This document shows positions 6,180 through 13,816 of a DNA stretch of 13,816 bases, in pieces (within the stretch, counting starts at the first letter, position 1; every line of letters starts with the position of its first letter). Made by a program: the position numbers and the translations under genes. The stretch comes from CAZJFH01 sp964545205 (lineage in GTDB: Bacteria > Pseudomonadota > Alphaproteobacteria > Rhodospirillales > Magnetospirillaceae): positions 1-13,816 of the forward strand of contig CAZJFH010000097.1 in NCBI GenBank assembly GCA_964545205.1, in the 5' to 3' direction. Under the pieces are notes generated by a model. That model was not told the DNA's origin. It did no database searches and worked only from the letters and a program-made list of their open reading frames with translations.

Positions 6180-6207
6180 CGGCGGAAACACGGGGGCGCA
6201 AGCGGCG

Positions 6208-8901
6208 GTGACGTCATTCGACTGGCAGGAGGGGCTGCAACTCGGCATCGCCACGCTCGATGACGACCACCGCCGCCTGCTCCTGCTGATCCGCGCCATC
6301 CTCGGCCTCGATCCGAGCGACGAGCCGGCGGGCGCCCTGCTCGACAGGCTTCGCGACGAGGTGTCGGCGCATCTCGACAACGAGATCGCGCTGCTGTGCG
6401 ATCTGCAGCACCCCGAGGCGGAGCGGCTCGCCGGCCAGCGGCGCGAGCAGGAGACGGCGCTGCTGAGCGTGCTGGCGGCGGCGCGGCGGCGGCCGCGGCT
6501 GGGCGGCGAGACCGGCGAATACCTCAAGGCCTGGCTGCTCAACCACATCATCTGCCACGACCAGCGCCTGCGCCCGTTCCTGCAGGCCGCCGGCATCGCC
6601 GGACAGGACCCCGCCGGCGGCGGGTTCTTCGCCGGCCTCGCCCGCCGGCTCGATTTCCTGACCCTGCGCTGGCGCATCCTGATGCTGGCGGCGCTGCCGC
6701 TGCTGGCGGTGCTGGCCGCCGGCGGCTTCGGCATCGCCGAACGGGTGGCGACGGCGCAGCGCATGGGCGAGCTGCGCGAGGTCGCCGTGTTCAGCACCCG
6801 GGTCGCGGCCCTGGTCCACGAGCTGCAGCGCGAGCGCGGGGTGACCGTGCTGCGGCGGTTCGGCGGCGACGAGCAGGACCTCGCCGCGCAGCGGGCGCGA
6901 ACCGACGCCGCCCGCGCCGCCTTTGCCGACGCCGCCGGCATGATCGCCCCGGAGCCGGGCCGCAGCGGGCCGCGGTTCGGCATCAGCCTGGGGCGGCTGG
7001 ACGCCGTGCGCAGCCAGCACGACGCCGACGCGTCGATGGAGGGCGAGGTCGTCGGCTATTACACCGGGGTCATCGGCGAGCTGCTGCAGTTCGTCCAGCA
7101 CGCCGTCCACGAACGGTCGGCCTCGGGCCTGACCAGCGAGGCGCAGGCCTATTCCCTGCTCATGCGCGCCAAGGAGCGCGCCGGCCGCGAGCGCTGGGCC
7201 GGCGCCTCGGCGCTGGCCGACGGCGCCGCCGACCCCGAGAGCCTGCGTCGGCTCAGCGCCCTGGCGGCGGAGCAGCGCGTGCTCGAGGAGAATTTCCTCG
7301 ACAGCCTCGATCCGGAGCTGGCCCGCGGCTACGCCGAGGTGCTCAACGCCGAAACCGCCGTCGAGCGGATGCGCTGGCGCATGCTGGCCGAGGGCGAGAC
7401 CGACGTCACGCCGGAACAGTGGTTCCAGGCGGCGACGGCGCGCATCGAGGCGATGAAGCGGGTCGAGGACGCGCTGGCGGCGCGGATCATCGCCCTGGCG
7501 GCGCGGCTGCACGACCATGCGCGGGCACAGATCGGCTGGCTGCTCGCCGCCGGCGCCCTGCTGCTGGTCGGGGTGCTCGGCCCCACCGCCCTGCTCGCCG
7601 CCAGCGTCGTGCCGCCGCTGACGGCGCTGCACGGCGCCATGCGGCGGCTGTCGGCCGGCGAGCGCGCCGCGGCGATTCCCTACACCGAGCTGCGCGACGA
7701 GCTTGGCGCGATGGCGCGCGCGGTCGCCGAGTTCCGCGCGACCCTGGTCAGCCGCGACCTTCTGAGCGCGCAGGGCCGGGTGGAGGTCTCGGGGCTGGTG
7801 CGCGGGGTCGCCGACAACCTGCCCGGCATCGTCTTCCAGGAGCTGCAGACCGCCGACGGCCTGGTCTGCACCTATGTCAGCGAGAAGGTCCGGCACTATA
7901 CGGGCGGAGCGGCCGAGGCGATGATCGGCCGCCGGCACGCGGACGGCCTCGGCCGCCACGTCCATCCCGAGGACGCCGCCAGGCTGGCCGACGAGATCGC
8001 CGCCGCCACCGCCGCCGGCCGGCCGCTGCACACCGAGTTCCGGACGCCGCCGGCCGCCGGCGGCCACTGGATGCGGCTCGCCCTGACGCCGCGCGCCACG
8101 CCCGACGGCGCCACCGTCTGGGACGGCATCGCGCTGGACGTGACCGACCTCAAGGACTCCGAGCGCCAGCGCGAGGCCGCCGCGGTGCGGCTGCGGCAGC
8201 TCTACAAGGCCCAGGCGCTGACCCAGCTCGCCGGCGGCATGGCGCACGAGATCAACAACCTCCTGCAGCCGATCATCGGCCTGTCGGAACTGGCGCTGAT
8301 GCGGATGCCGGAGCGCTCGGAGGCCCGCGCCTACGTCGCCAACGTCCTCGAGGCCGGCCAGCAGGCGCGCGACCTGGTGGCCAAGGTCACCTCGTTCAGC
8401 CGCATCGCGCCGCTGCAGCAGGAGCCGGTCGACATCGACCAGACGATCGCCCGCACCGTCGACATCCTGCGGGGCATCGTGCCGAAGCAGATCGCGCTGG
8501 ACGTGGCCTCCGGCGCGCCGGGGGCCGTCGTGCTGGCCAATGCCGGCGAGCTGCAGCAGGTCCTGATGAACCTGTGCACCAACGCCGTCCACGCGATCGG
8601 CCCCCGCAGCGGCCGCATCGAGATCGCAACCGCCCCGGCGGACCCGCGCGACGGCCGCGACCGGGTGCGGATCAGCGTGACGGACACCGGCTGCGGCATT
8701 CCGCCCGAGATCATCGAGCACGTCTTCGACCCGTTCTTCACCACCAAGGAGGTCGGCAAGGGCACCGGCCTCGGCCTGGCGCTGGTCAGCGCCATCGTCA
8801 CCGGCTTCGGCGGCGAGGTCGACGTCGACAGCACCGTCGGCGAGGGCACCACCTTCCATCTGTTCCTGCCGCTGCATCCGCCGCCCGCCGACGAGTCTTG
8901 A
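6208..8901 (+). CDS. Hemerythrin-NIT-HAMP-PAS sensor histidine kinase
   Basis: An 897-residue transmembrane sensor kinase. Domain order: hemerythrin-like (1-128, cytoplasmic); membrane helix (about 156-176); periplasmic NIT nitrate/nitrite-sensing domain (about 185-435, with the hallmark ELQRERG at 205-211); second membrane helix (about 442-468); HAMP (about 468-520, with DELGAMA); PAS (about 530-650); HisKA with H-box MAHEINN (His680); ATPase with N-box (Asn788, Asn792), DTGCG (826-830), FDPFFTTK (840-847) and GKGTGLGLALV (850-860). The catalytic core looks intact. Hemerythrin ligands His21, His55, Glu59, His113 and Asp118 are present, but the two canonical histidines of the HxxxH pair are Leu74 and Arg78. 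The GTG start is supported because DWQEGLQLGI is the normal beginning of a bacteriohemerythrin domain. No receiver domain or response regulator is adjacent, so its partner is elsewhere. Likely inputs are a redox gas or metal signal inside and nitrate/nitrite outside (inference). Confidence 0.9.
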   Translation: MTSFDWQEGLQLGIATLDDDHRRLLLLIRAILGLDPSDEPAGALLDRLRDEVSAHLDNEIALLCDLQHPEAERLAGQRREQETALLSVLAAARRRPRLGGETGEYLKAWLLNHIICHDQRLRPFLQAAGIAGQDPAGGGFFAGLARRLDFLTLRWRILMLAALPLLAVLAAGGFGIAERVATAQRMGELREVAVFSTRVAALVHELQRERGVTVLRRFGGDEQDLAAQRARTDAARAAFADAAGMIAPEPGRSGPRFGISLGRLDAVRSQHDADASMEGEVVGYYTGVIGELLQFVQHAVHERSASGLTSEAQAYSLLMRAKERAGRERWAGASALADGAADPESLRRLSALAAEQRVLEENFLDSLDPELARGYAEVLNAETAVERMRWRMLAEGETDVTPEQWFQAATARIEAMKRVEDALAARIIALAARLHDHARAQIGWLLAAGALLLVGVLGPTALLAASVVPPLTALHGAMRRLSAGERAAAIPYTELRDELGAMARAVAEFRATLVSRDLLSAQGRVEVSGLVRGVADNLPGIVFQELQTADGLVCTYVSEKVRHYTGGAAEAMIGRRHADGLGRHVHPEDAARLADEIAAATAAGRPLHTEFRTPPAAGGHWMRLALTPRATPDGATVWDGIALDVTDLKDSERQREAAAVRLRQLYKAQALTQLAGGMAHEINNLLQPIIGLSELALMRMPERSEARAYVANVLEAGQQARDLVAKVTSFSRIAPLQQEPVDIDQTIARTVDILRGIVPKQIALDVASGAPGAVVLANAGELQQVLMNLCTNAVHAIGPRSGRIEIATAPADPRDGRDRVRISVTDTGCGIPPEIIEHVFDPFFTTKEVGKGTGLGLALVSAIVTGFGGEVDVDSTVGEGTTFHLFLPLHPPPADES

Positions 8902-8926
8902 CGCCGCCCGCCCCCGGCCTCACCAT
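8898..8926 (+). promoter_or_regulatory. Possible thiC promoter
   Basis: TTGACG (8898-8903, five of six -35 consensus bases) contains the TGA stop codon of the kinase gene. CACCAT (8921-8926), 17 bases on, is a weak -10. Transcription would begin near 8933, exactly where the first riboswitch stem starts, and this coincidence supports the call. Read-through from the kinase gene is the alternative. Confidence 0.4.
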
Positions 8927-8933
8927 GCCGGCG

Positions 8934-9038
8934 TTTCCGAGGGGAGCCCCGCAAAGGGGCTGAGACACCACTGGCCGGGTCCGCCCGGCGGCGTGGAAAC
9001 CCTTTGAACCTGATCCGGGTCATGCCGGCGTAGGGAAA
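8934..9038 (+). promoter_or_regulatory. TPP riboswitch (THI element) aptamer
   Basis: Binds thiamine pyrophosphate and represses thiC. P1 pairs TTTCC (8934-8938) with GGAAA (9034-9038). AGCCCC (8945-8950) pairs with GGGGCT (8956-8961), followed by the invariant CTGAGA (8960-8965), the pyrimidine-sensing arm. An optional P3a hairpin, CCGGG/CCCGG, lies at 8975-8988. The thiazole/pyrophosphate arm carries TTTGAACCTGATC, then CCGG/CCGG (9015-9018 and 9026-9029) and the conserved GCGTAGGGAAA. It begins 33 bases after the kinase gene and 187 bases before thiC. Confidence 0.96.
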
Positions 9039-9092
9039 GGAACCGCGCGCGCCCCTGGCGCACTCCGGCCGCACGCCCCACCGCCTTCCCGG

Positions 9093-9115
9093 ATCTCCGC
9101 AACCGCTTCGGAGGT
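9093..9115 (+). promoter_or_regulatory. Ribosome-binding-site sequestering hairpin of thiC
   Basis: ATCTCCG (9093-9099) can pair with CGGAGGT (9109-9115), with one T-G wobble and a nine-base loop. This buries the GGAGG (9110-9114) that lies six bases before the thiC ATG. CCCGGATC (9088-9095) is also perfectly complementary to GATCCGGG (9012-9019) in the TPP aptamer. The aptamer and the hairpin therefore compete, as expected of a translational off-switch. No T run follows, which argues against transcription termination here. Confidence 0.6.
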
Positions 9116-9120
9116 CCAAG

Positions 9121-10905
<1,785 letters not shown>

Positions 10906-10932
10906 GGCGCCTCGTCGAAGCAGGCGTTTCCA

Positions 10933-10955
10933 GCGCTCGGCGGCCCTGGGAGCGC
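10933..10955 (+). terminator. Hairpin after thiC, at the gap edge
   Basis: GCGCTC (10933-10938) pairs perfectly with GAGCGC (10950-10955) around an 11-base loop, 28 bases after the thiC stop codon and one base before the N run. It could be the stem of a terminator whose T tract lies in the unsequenced gap. That cannot be seen. Confidence 0.35.
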
Positions 10956-10956
10956 G

Positions 10957-11056
10957 NNNNNNNNNNNNNNNNNNNNNNNNNNNNNNNNNNNNNNNNNNNN
11001 NNNNNNNNNNNNNNNNNNNNNNNNNNNNNNNNNNNNNNNNNNNNNNNNNNNNNNNN
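10957..11056. other. Assembly gap of exactly 100 N
   Basis: One hundred undetermined bases join two contigs; 100 is a usual placeholder for a gap of unknown size. The left contig ends in AGCGCG and the right begins GCGCGCCCC. Adjacency and orientation of thiC and fpr are scaffold-level claims only, and genes may be missing here. Confidence 0.99.
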
Positions 11057-11064
11057 GCGCGCCC

Positions 11065-11838
11065 CTACTTCTCGACGAACGCCTTCTCGATGACGTATTC
11101 GGCCGGGGCGCCGCTGGAGCCTTCGCGGAAGCCGCGCGATTCCAGCAGGGCGGCGGTGTCGGCCAGCATCTGCGGGCTGCCGCACAGCATGACGCGATCA
11201 TGCGCGGGGTCGAGCGGCGGCATGCCGGTATCGGCGAAGAAGCGGCCCGTCTCGATCAGGTCGGTGATGCGGCCCTTGTTGACGAATTCCTGGCGGGTCA
11301 CGGTCGGATAGTAGACCAGCTTCTCGCGCACGATCTCGCCGAAGAACTCGTTCTGCGGCAGGGTCGCGGTGATGTACTCGCGATAGGCCAGTTCCTCGAC
11401 CTTGCGGCAGGTGTGCGAGACGATCACCTTGTCGAAGCGCTCGTAGACCTCGGGATCCTTGACGATCGACAGGAACGGCGCCAGCCCGGTGCCGGTGGCC
11501 AGCAGGTACAGCCGCTTGCCCGGCCGCAGGTTGTCGGGGACCAGCGTGCCGGTCGGCTTGCGGCTGAGATAGATGGTGTCGCCGACCTGCAGGTGCTGCA
11601 GACGCGAGGTCAGCGGCCCGTTCGGCACCTTGATCGAGAAGAATTCGAGATGGTCGTCGTAGCTGGCGCTGGCCATCGAATAGGCGCGCATCAGGGGCCG
11701 GCCGTCGACCGGCAGGCCGATCATCGCGAACTGGCCCGAGACGAATCGGAACGACGCGTCGCGGGTGGTGGTGAAGCTGAACAGCGTGTCGGTCCAGTGG
11801 TGGACCCCGGTGACCTGCGCCTCGATCAGGTTCGACAT
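11065..11838 (-). CDS. fpr: Ferredoxin/flavodoxin-NADP reductase
   Basis: FAD enzyme that exchanges electrons between NADP(H) and ferredoxin or flavodoxin in the cytoplasm. It serves redox balance, oxidative-stress defence or Fe-S enzyme supply. The 257-residue product matches bacterial FPR length. The FAD-binding RAYSMAS (51-57) and VPNGPLTS (71-78) are followed by the NADP-binding TGTGLAPF (115-122), CGSPQM (219-224) and the C-terminal FVEK. The start at 11838 has AGGGGA a few bases upstream and is the family's usual N-terminus; the frame extends to 11886, but that part is not conserved. The stop codon lies eight bases from the assembly gap. It is on the same strand as the liv genes but separated from livG by 149 bases containing a strong palindrome, so it is probably transcribed separately. 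Confidence 0.94.
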   Translation of the reverse strand: MSNLIEAQVTGVHHWTDTLFSFTTTRDASFRFVSGQFAMIGLPVDGRPLMRAYSMASASYDDHLEFFSIKVPNGPLTSRLQHLQVGDTIYLSRKPTGTLVPDNLRPGKRLYLLATGTGLAPFLSIVKDPEVYERFDKVIVSHTCRKVEELAYREYITATLPQNEFFGEIVREKLVYYPTVTRQEFVNKGRITDLIETGRFFADTGMPPLDPAHDRVMLCGSPQMLADTAALLESRGFREGSSGAPAEYVIEKAFVEK

Positions 11839-11876
11839 TCTTTCCCCTGTGCAACAAAGTGGTCCTCGCGCAGGGG

Positions 11877-11888
11877 GAATGTACATTC
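11877..11888. promoter_or_regulatory. 12-bp perfect palindrome upstream of fpr
   Basis: GAATGTACATTC is a perfect 12-base palindrome centred 44 bases before the fpr start codon. TACATT within it (minus strand) could double as a -10 box, so a bound regulator would block transcription. It does not match the SoxR or other operators I know for fpr genes. Confidence 0.35.
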
Positions 11889-11904
11889 ACACCGCGGCGC
11901 AAAA

Positions 11905-11925
11905 AACCATAATTTTGGAATGGTT
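11905..11925. promoter_or_regulatory. Second inverted repeat upstream of fpr
   Basis: AACCAT (11905-11910) and ATGGTT (11920-11925) form an inverted repeat with a nine-base AT-rich spacer, about two helical turns from the GAATGTACATTC palindrome. It lies in the only AT-rich stretch (11901-11931) between livG and fpr and may be an activator or repressor site of the fpr promoter. Confidence 0.3.
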
Positions 11926-11953
11926 CTTGGTTGCCGCAAGGGCCGGGGCGCCG

Positions 11954-11979
11954 CGCCCTCCTCCGCGCGGAGGAGGGCG
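11954..11979 (-). terminator. 26-bp palindrome after livG
   Basis: An uninterrupted 26-base perfect palindrome begins nine bases beyond the livG stop codon. In RNA it gives an 11-bp stem with a GCGC loop. No T tract follows on the minus strand, so it is not a canonical intrinsic terminator. It may still protect the 3' end of the liv message or act with Rho. Confidence 0.5.
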
Positions 11980-11987
11980 GCCCGGCG

Positions 11988-12749
11988 TCACGCCGCCGCG
12001 CCGAGATAGGCGGCGACGACGTCGGGGTTGGAGCCGACCTCCTTGGGCGTGCCCTCGGCCAGCTTCTTGCCGTAGTCGAGCACCAGGACGTGGTCGGAGA
12101 TGCCCATCACCATCTTCATGTCGTGTTCGACCAGCACCACGGTGACGCCGCTCTCGGCGACCTTGACGATGACCTCGTCGATCTCGCGGCTCTCGGTGGC
12201 GTTGAGGCCGGCGGCCGGCTCGTCGAGCAGCAGGATCTTCGGCTTGGCCGCCAGCGCGCGGGCGATCTCGAGGCGCTTCAGCGCGCCGTAGGGCATCGCC
12301 GAGGCGTCGGAGTGGAGGTAGCGGCTCAGGCCGACGAATTCCATCAGCTCGCGGCAGAACAGCCGGCACTCGTGATCGCGCCGGGTCACCGAGGGCAGCC
12401 GGAACAGCGACGGCAGCAGGCGGCGGTTGAGGTGCAGGTGGTGCCCGACCATGACGTTCTCCATGGCCGACATGTTGAAGAACACCTGCAGGTTCTGGAA
12501 CGTCCGCGACATGCCCATCGCCGCCAGCTTGTAGGGCTGCTGGCCGGTGATGTCGACGCCGGCCAGCTCGATGCGGCCGCTGGTCGGCACGTAGACGCCG
12601 GTGATCAGGTTGAACAGCGTCGTCTTGCCGGCGCCGTTGGGGCCGATGATCGAGTGGATGTGGCCCTTCTCGATCGTGAAGGACAGGTCCTCGACGGCGT
12701 GGACGCCGCCGAATTCCTTGGACAGGTTCTCGACCTTCAAGAGGCTCAT
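11988..12749 (-). CDS. livG: Branched-chain amino acid ABC transporter ATP-binding protein
   Basis: Cytoplasmic ATPase subunit that powers uptake of branched-chain or related amino acids by a Liv/HAAT-type importer. The 253 residues show Walker A GPNGAGKT (36-43), Q-loop Gln85, the family's signature variant YGALKRLE (154-161) in place of LSGGQ, Walker B ILLLDEP (172-178) and the switch His209. The long insert at 104-130 before the signature and the C-terminal AYLG are typical of LivG rather than LivF. Its ATG overlaps the livM stop codon by four bases (ATGA), which indicates translational coupling. No livF follows. A hairpin and then fpr lie downstream, so the second ATPase must be encoded upstream of the window or elsewhere. 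Confidence 0.95.
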   Translation of the reverse strand: MSLLKVENLSKEFGGVHAVEDLSFTIEKGHIHSIIGPNGAGKTTLFNLITGVYVPTSGRIELAGVDITGQQPYKLAAMGMSRTFQNLQVFFNMSAMENVMVGHHLHLNRRLLPSLFRLPSVTRRDHECRLFCRELMEFVGLSRYLHSDASAMPYGALKRLEIARALAAKPKILLLDEPAAGLNATESREIDEVIVKVAESGVTVVLVEHDMKMVMGISDHVLVLDYGKKLAEGTPKEVGSNPDVVAAYLGAAA

Positions 12750-13687
12750 GCCGCATGCCTCCAGCGCTTGAACAGGAGCACCATCGACGGGATCAGCCCG
12801 CGGGGCATGAAGATCATCGTGCCCATCATGATGGCGCCGAAGATGATGTGCTCGTAATCGTGCATCGCCGCCAGGAACTGCGGCAGCACCGTCAGGATCA
12901 CCGCCCCGACCACCGCGCCGTAGGTCGACGCCATGCCGCCGAGCACGACCATGGTGACCAGCTCGATCGAGTGGAAGAAGTCGGCCTTGTTCGGGGTCAG
13001 GAAGCCGGAATAGTGCGCCAGCAGGCTGCCGACGACCGAGGCGATCACCGCCGAGACCACGAACACCGTCACCTTGGCCTTGGCGGTGTCGACGCCGACG
13101 ACCTCGGCCCCGACCTCGGAGCCGTGCACGGCGCGCAACGCGCGGCCGACCGGGCTGTCGACCAGGTTCATCGACAGCCAGACGGTGAACAGCAGCACGC
13201 CGCCGGTCAGCCAGTACCAGCTCGTCTCGCCCTTCACCTCCCAGCCGGCGATGGTCAGGTAGTCGACCATCATGCCGTCGGGGCCGCCGGTCAGCCAGTC
13301 CTCGGTCTTGAGCGCGATGGCGATGATGATGCCGATGCCCAGCGTCGCCATCGCCAGATAGTGGCCCTTGAGCTTGAGGATCGGCCGCGCGACGGCGAAG
13401 GCCAGCAGCCCGACCGCGGCGGCCGAGATCACCAGCGCCACCAGCGGCGGGACGCCGTAGCGGGTGGTCAGGATCGCCGAACCGTAGGCGCCGAGGCCGA
13501 GGAAGCCGGCATGGCCGAGGCTGATCTGGCCGGCATAGCCGATCAGCAGGTTCAGCCCGACCACCACGGTGGCGTTGAAGCCGGCCAGGATGGCGATGTC
13601 GTAGTAGTAGGCGTTGGGCAGCATCAGCGGCAGCACCGCGATGCAGGCGGCCAGCGCCACGAATCCGGGATAACGTCCGGTCGTCAT
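12746..13687 (-). CDS. livM: Branched-chain amino acid ABC transporter permease LivM
   Basis: Inner-membrane permease of the Liv/HAAT importer, 313 residues, with about eight to ten hydrophobic helices. Family motifs are visible: GYAGQISLGHAGFLGLGAY (about 50-68), the ILKLKGHYLAMATLG segment (about 102-116), TGGPDG (133-138) and the cytoplasmic coupling region RALRAVHGSEVGAEVVGVD, which contacts the ATPases. The start at 13687 is two bases after the livH stop codon, and its own stop overlaps the livG start. livH, livM and livG are therefore one tightly packed operon. Substrate specificity cannot be read from the permease. Confidence 0.95.
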   Translation of the reverse strand: MTTGRYPGFVALAACIAVLPLMLPNAYYYDIAILAGFNATVVVGLNLLIGYAGQISLGHAGFLGLGAYGSAILTTRYGVPPLVALVISAAAVGLLAFAVARPILKLKGHYLAMATLGIGIIIAIALKTEDWLTGGPDGMMVDYLTIAGWEVKGETSWYWLTGGVLLFTVWLSMNLVDSPVGRALRAVHGSEVGAEVVGVDTAKAKVTVFVVSAVIASVVGSLLAHYSGFLTPNKADFFHSIELVTMVVLGGMASTYGAVVGAVILTVLPQFLAAMHDYEHIIFGAIMMGTMIFMPRGLIPSMVLLFKRWRHAA

Positions 13688-13689
13688 GA

Positions 13690-13816
13690 TCAGACCCTTT
13701 CCGTACCGCGCTTGCCGAACAGCCCGTTGGGCATGAACACCAGCACCACGAGGATGATGACGAAGGCGATGGCGTCCTTGTAGGCCGAGGACAGGTAGCC
13801 GGCCCCGAACGCCTCG
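13690..13816 (-). CDS. livH: Branched-chain amino acid ABC permease LivH, C-terminal end only
   Basis: The last 41 codons of a gene that continues past the right edge, too short for routine gene finding. The translation EAFGAGYLSSAYKDAIAFVI, then a hydrophobic stretch and FMPNGLFGKRGTERV, is the characteristic final helix and FxPxGLFG end of LivH permeases. The TGA (13690-13692) is two bases before the livM ATG, so it is the preceding gene of the same operon. Confidence 0.9.
   Translation of the reverse strand, partial: EAFGAGYLSSAYKDAIAFVIILVVLVFMPNGLFGKRGTERV

Noticed and set aside
6214..8877. 887-codon open frame antisense to the sensor kinase
   Set aside because: Shadow frame; the kinase on the plus strand has every expected catalytic motif and the antisense product has none.
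11839..11886. Longer N-terminus for Fpr (start at 11886)
   Set aside because: It would begin inside the GAATGTACATTC palindrome and add an unconserved segment. The ATG at 11838 has a better ribosome-binding site and matches the family.
12755..13783. Plus-strand His/Gln/Asp-rich frame opposite livM
   Set aside because: Reverse complement of a GC-rich membrane-protein gene commonly gives such His/Gln/Asp-rich translations; livM and livH are certain on the minus strand.

Overview
The window is about 13.8 kb of very GC-rich DNA, with G/C strongly favoured at third codon positions. It reads as a chromosomal segment of an alphaproteobacterium, most likely of the Rhodospirillales group. The lineage is inferred from gene content (eukaryotic-type NADP isocitrate dehydrogenase, alphaproteobacterial-type LivG, an Ig/LysM-type anchored protein) and from promoters with TTGCGC-like -35 boxes. 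No tRNA, rRNA, CRISPR array, insertion sequence or phage gene was seen. A run of 100 N at 10957-11056 marks an assembly gap.

Layout from left to right. (1) Positions 1-2152, minus strand: icd (NADP-dependent isocitrate dehydrogenase) with a textbook intrinsic terminator, preceded by a LOG-family nucleotide phosphoribohydrolase with its own terminator. (2) Positions 2353-3676, plus strand: two exported c-type cytochromes, a c'/c-556-type monoheme protein and a diheme protein, overlapping by 23 bp. They probably form a small periplasmic electron-transfer pair. (3) Positions 3737-5595, plus strand: an unrecognised multi-pass membrane protein, then a membrane-anchored protein with a proline-rich linker, two Ig-like repeats and a decayed LysM-like tail. 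(4) Positions 5603-6088, minus strand: a small cysteine-containing protein of unknown function. It diverges across 119 bp from a large sensor kinase at 6208-8901, which has a hemerythrin-like domain, a NIT domain, HAMP, PAS and histidine kinase domains. (5) Positions 8934-10905, plus strand: a TPP riboswitch followed by thiC. The leader contains a credible translational switch. (6) After the gap, minus strand: fpr (ferredoxin/flavodoxin-NADP reductase), and upstream of it the 3' part of a branched-chain amino acid ABC transporter operon (livH partial, livM, livG).

Most of the window is housekeeping: TCA cycle, thiamine synthesis, amino acid uptake and NADPH/ferredoxin exchange. The most unusual content is the sensor kinase. 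Its N-terminal hemerythrin fold keeps five of the seven canonical iron ligands and lacks both histidines that serve only one of the two irons. It is joined to a nitrate/nitrite-type periplasmic sensor and has no response regulator beside it. The divergent small Cys protein may share its control region. The thiC leader is the second point of interest, because its aptamer and ribosome-binding-site hairpin can be seen to compete for the same bases.
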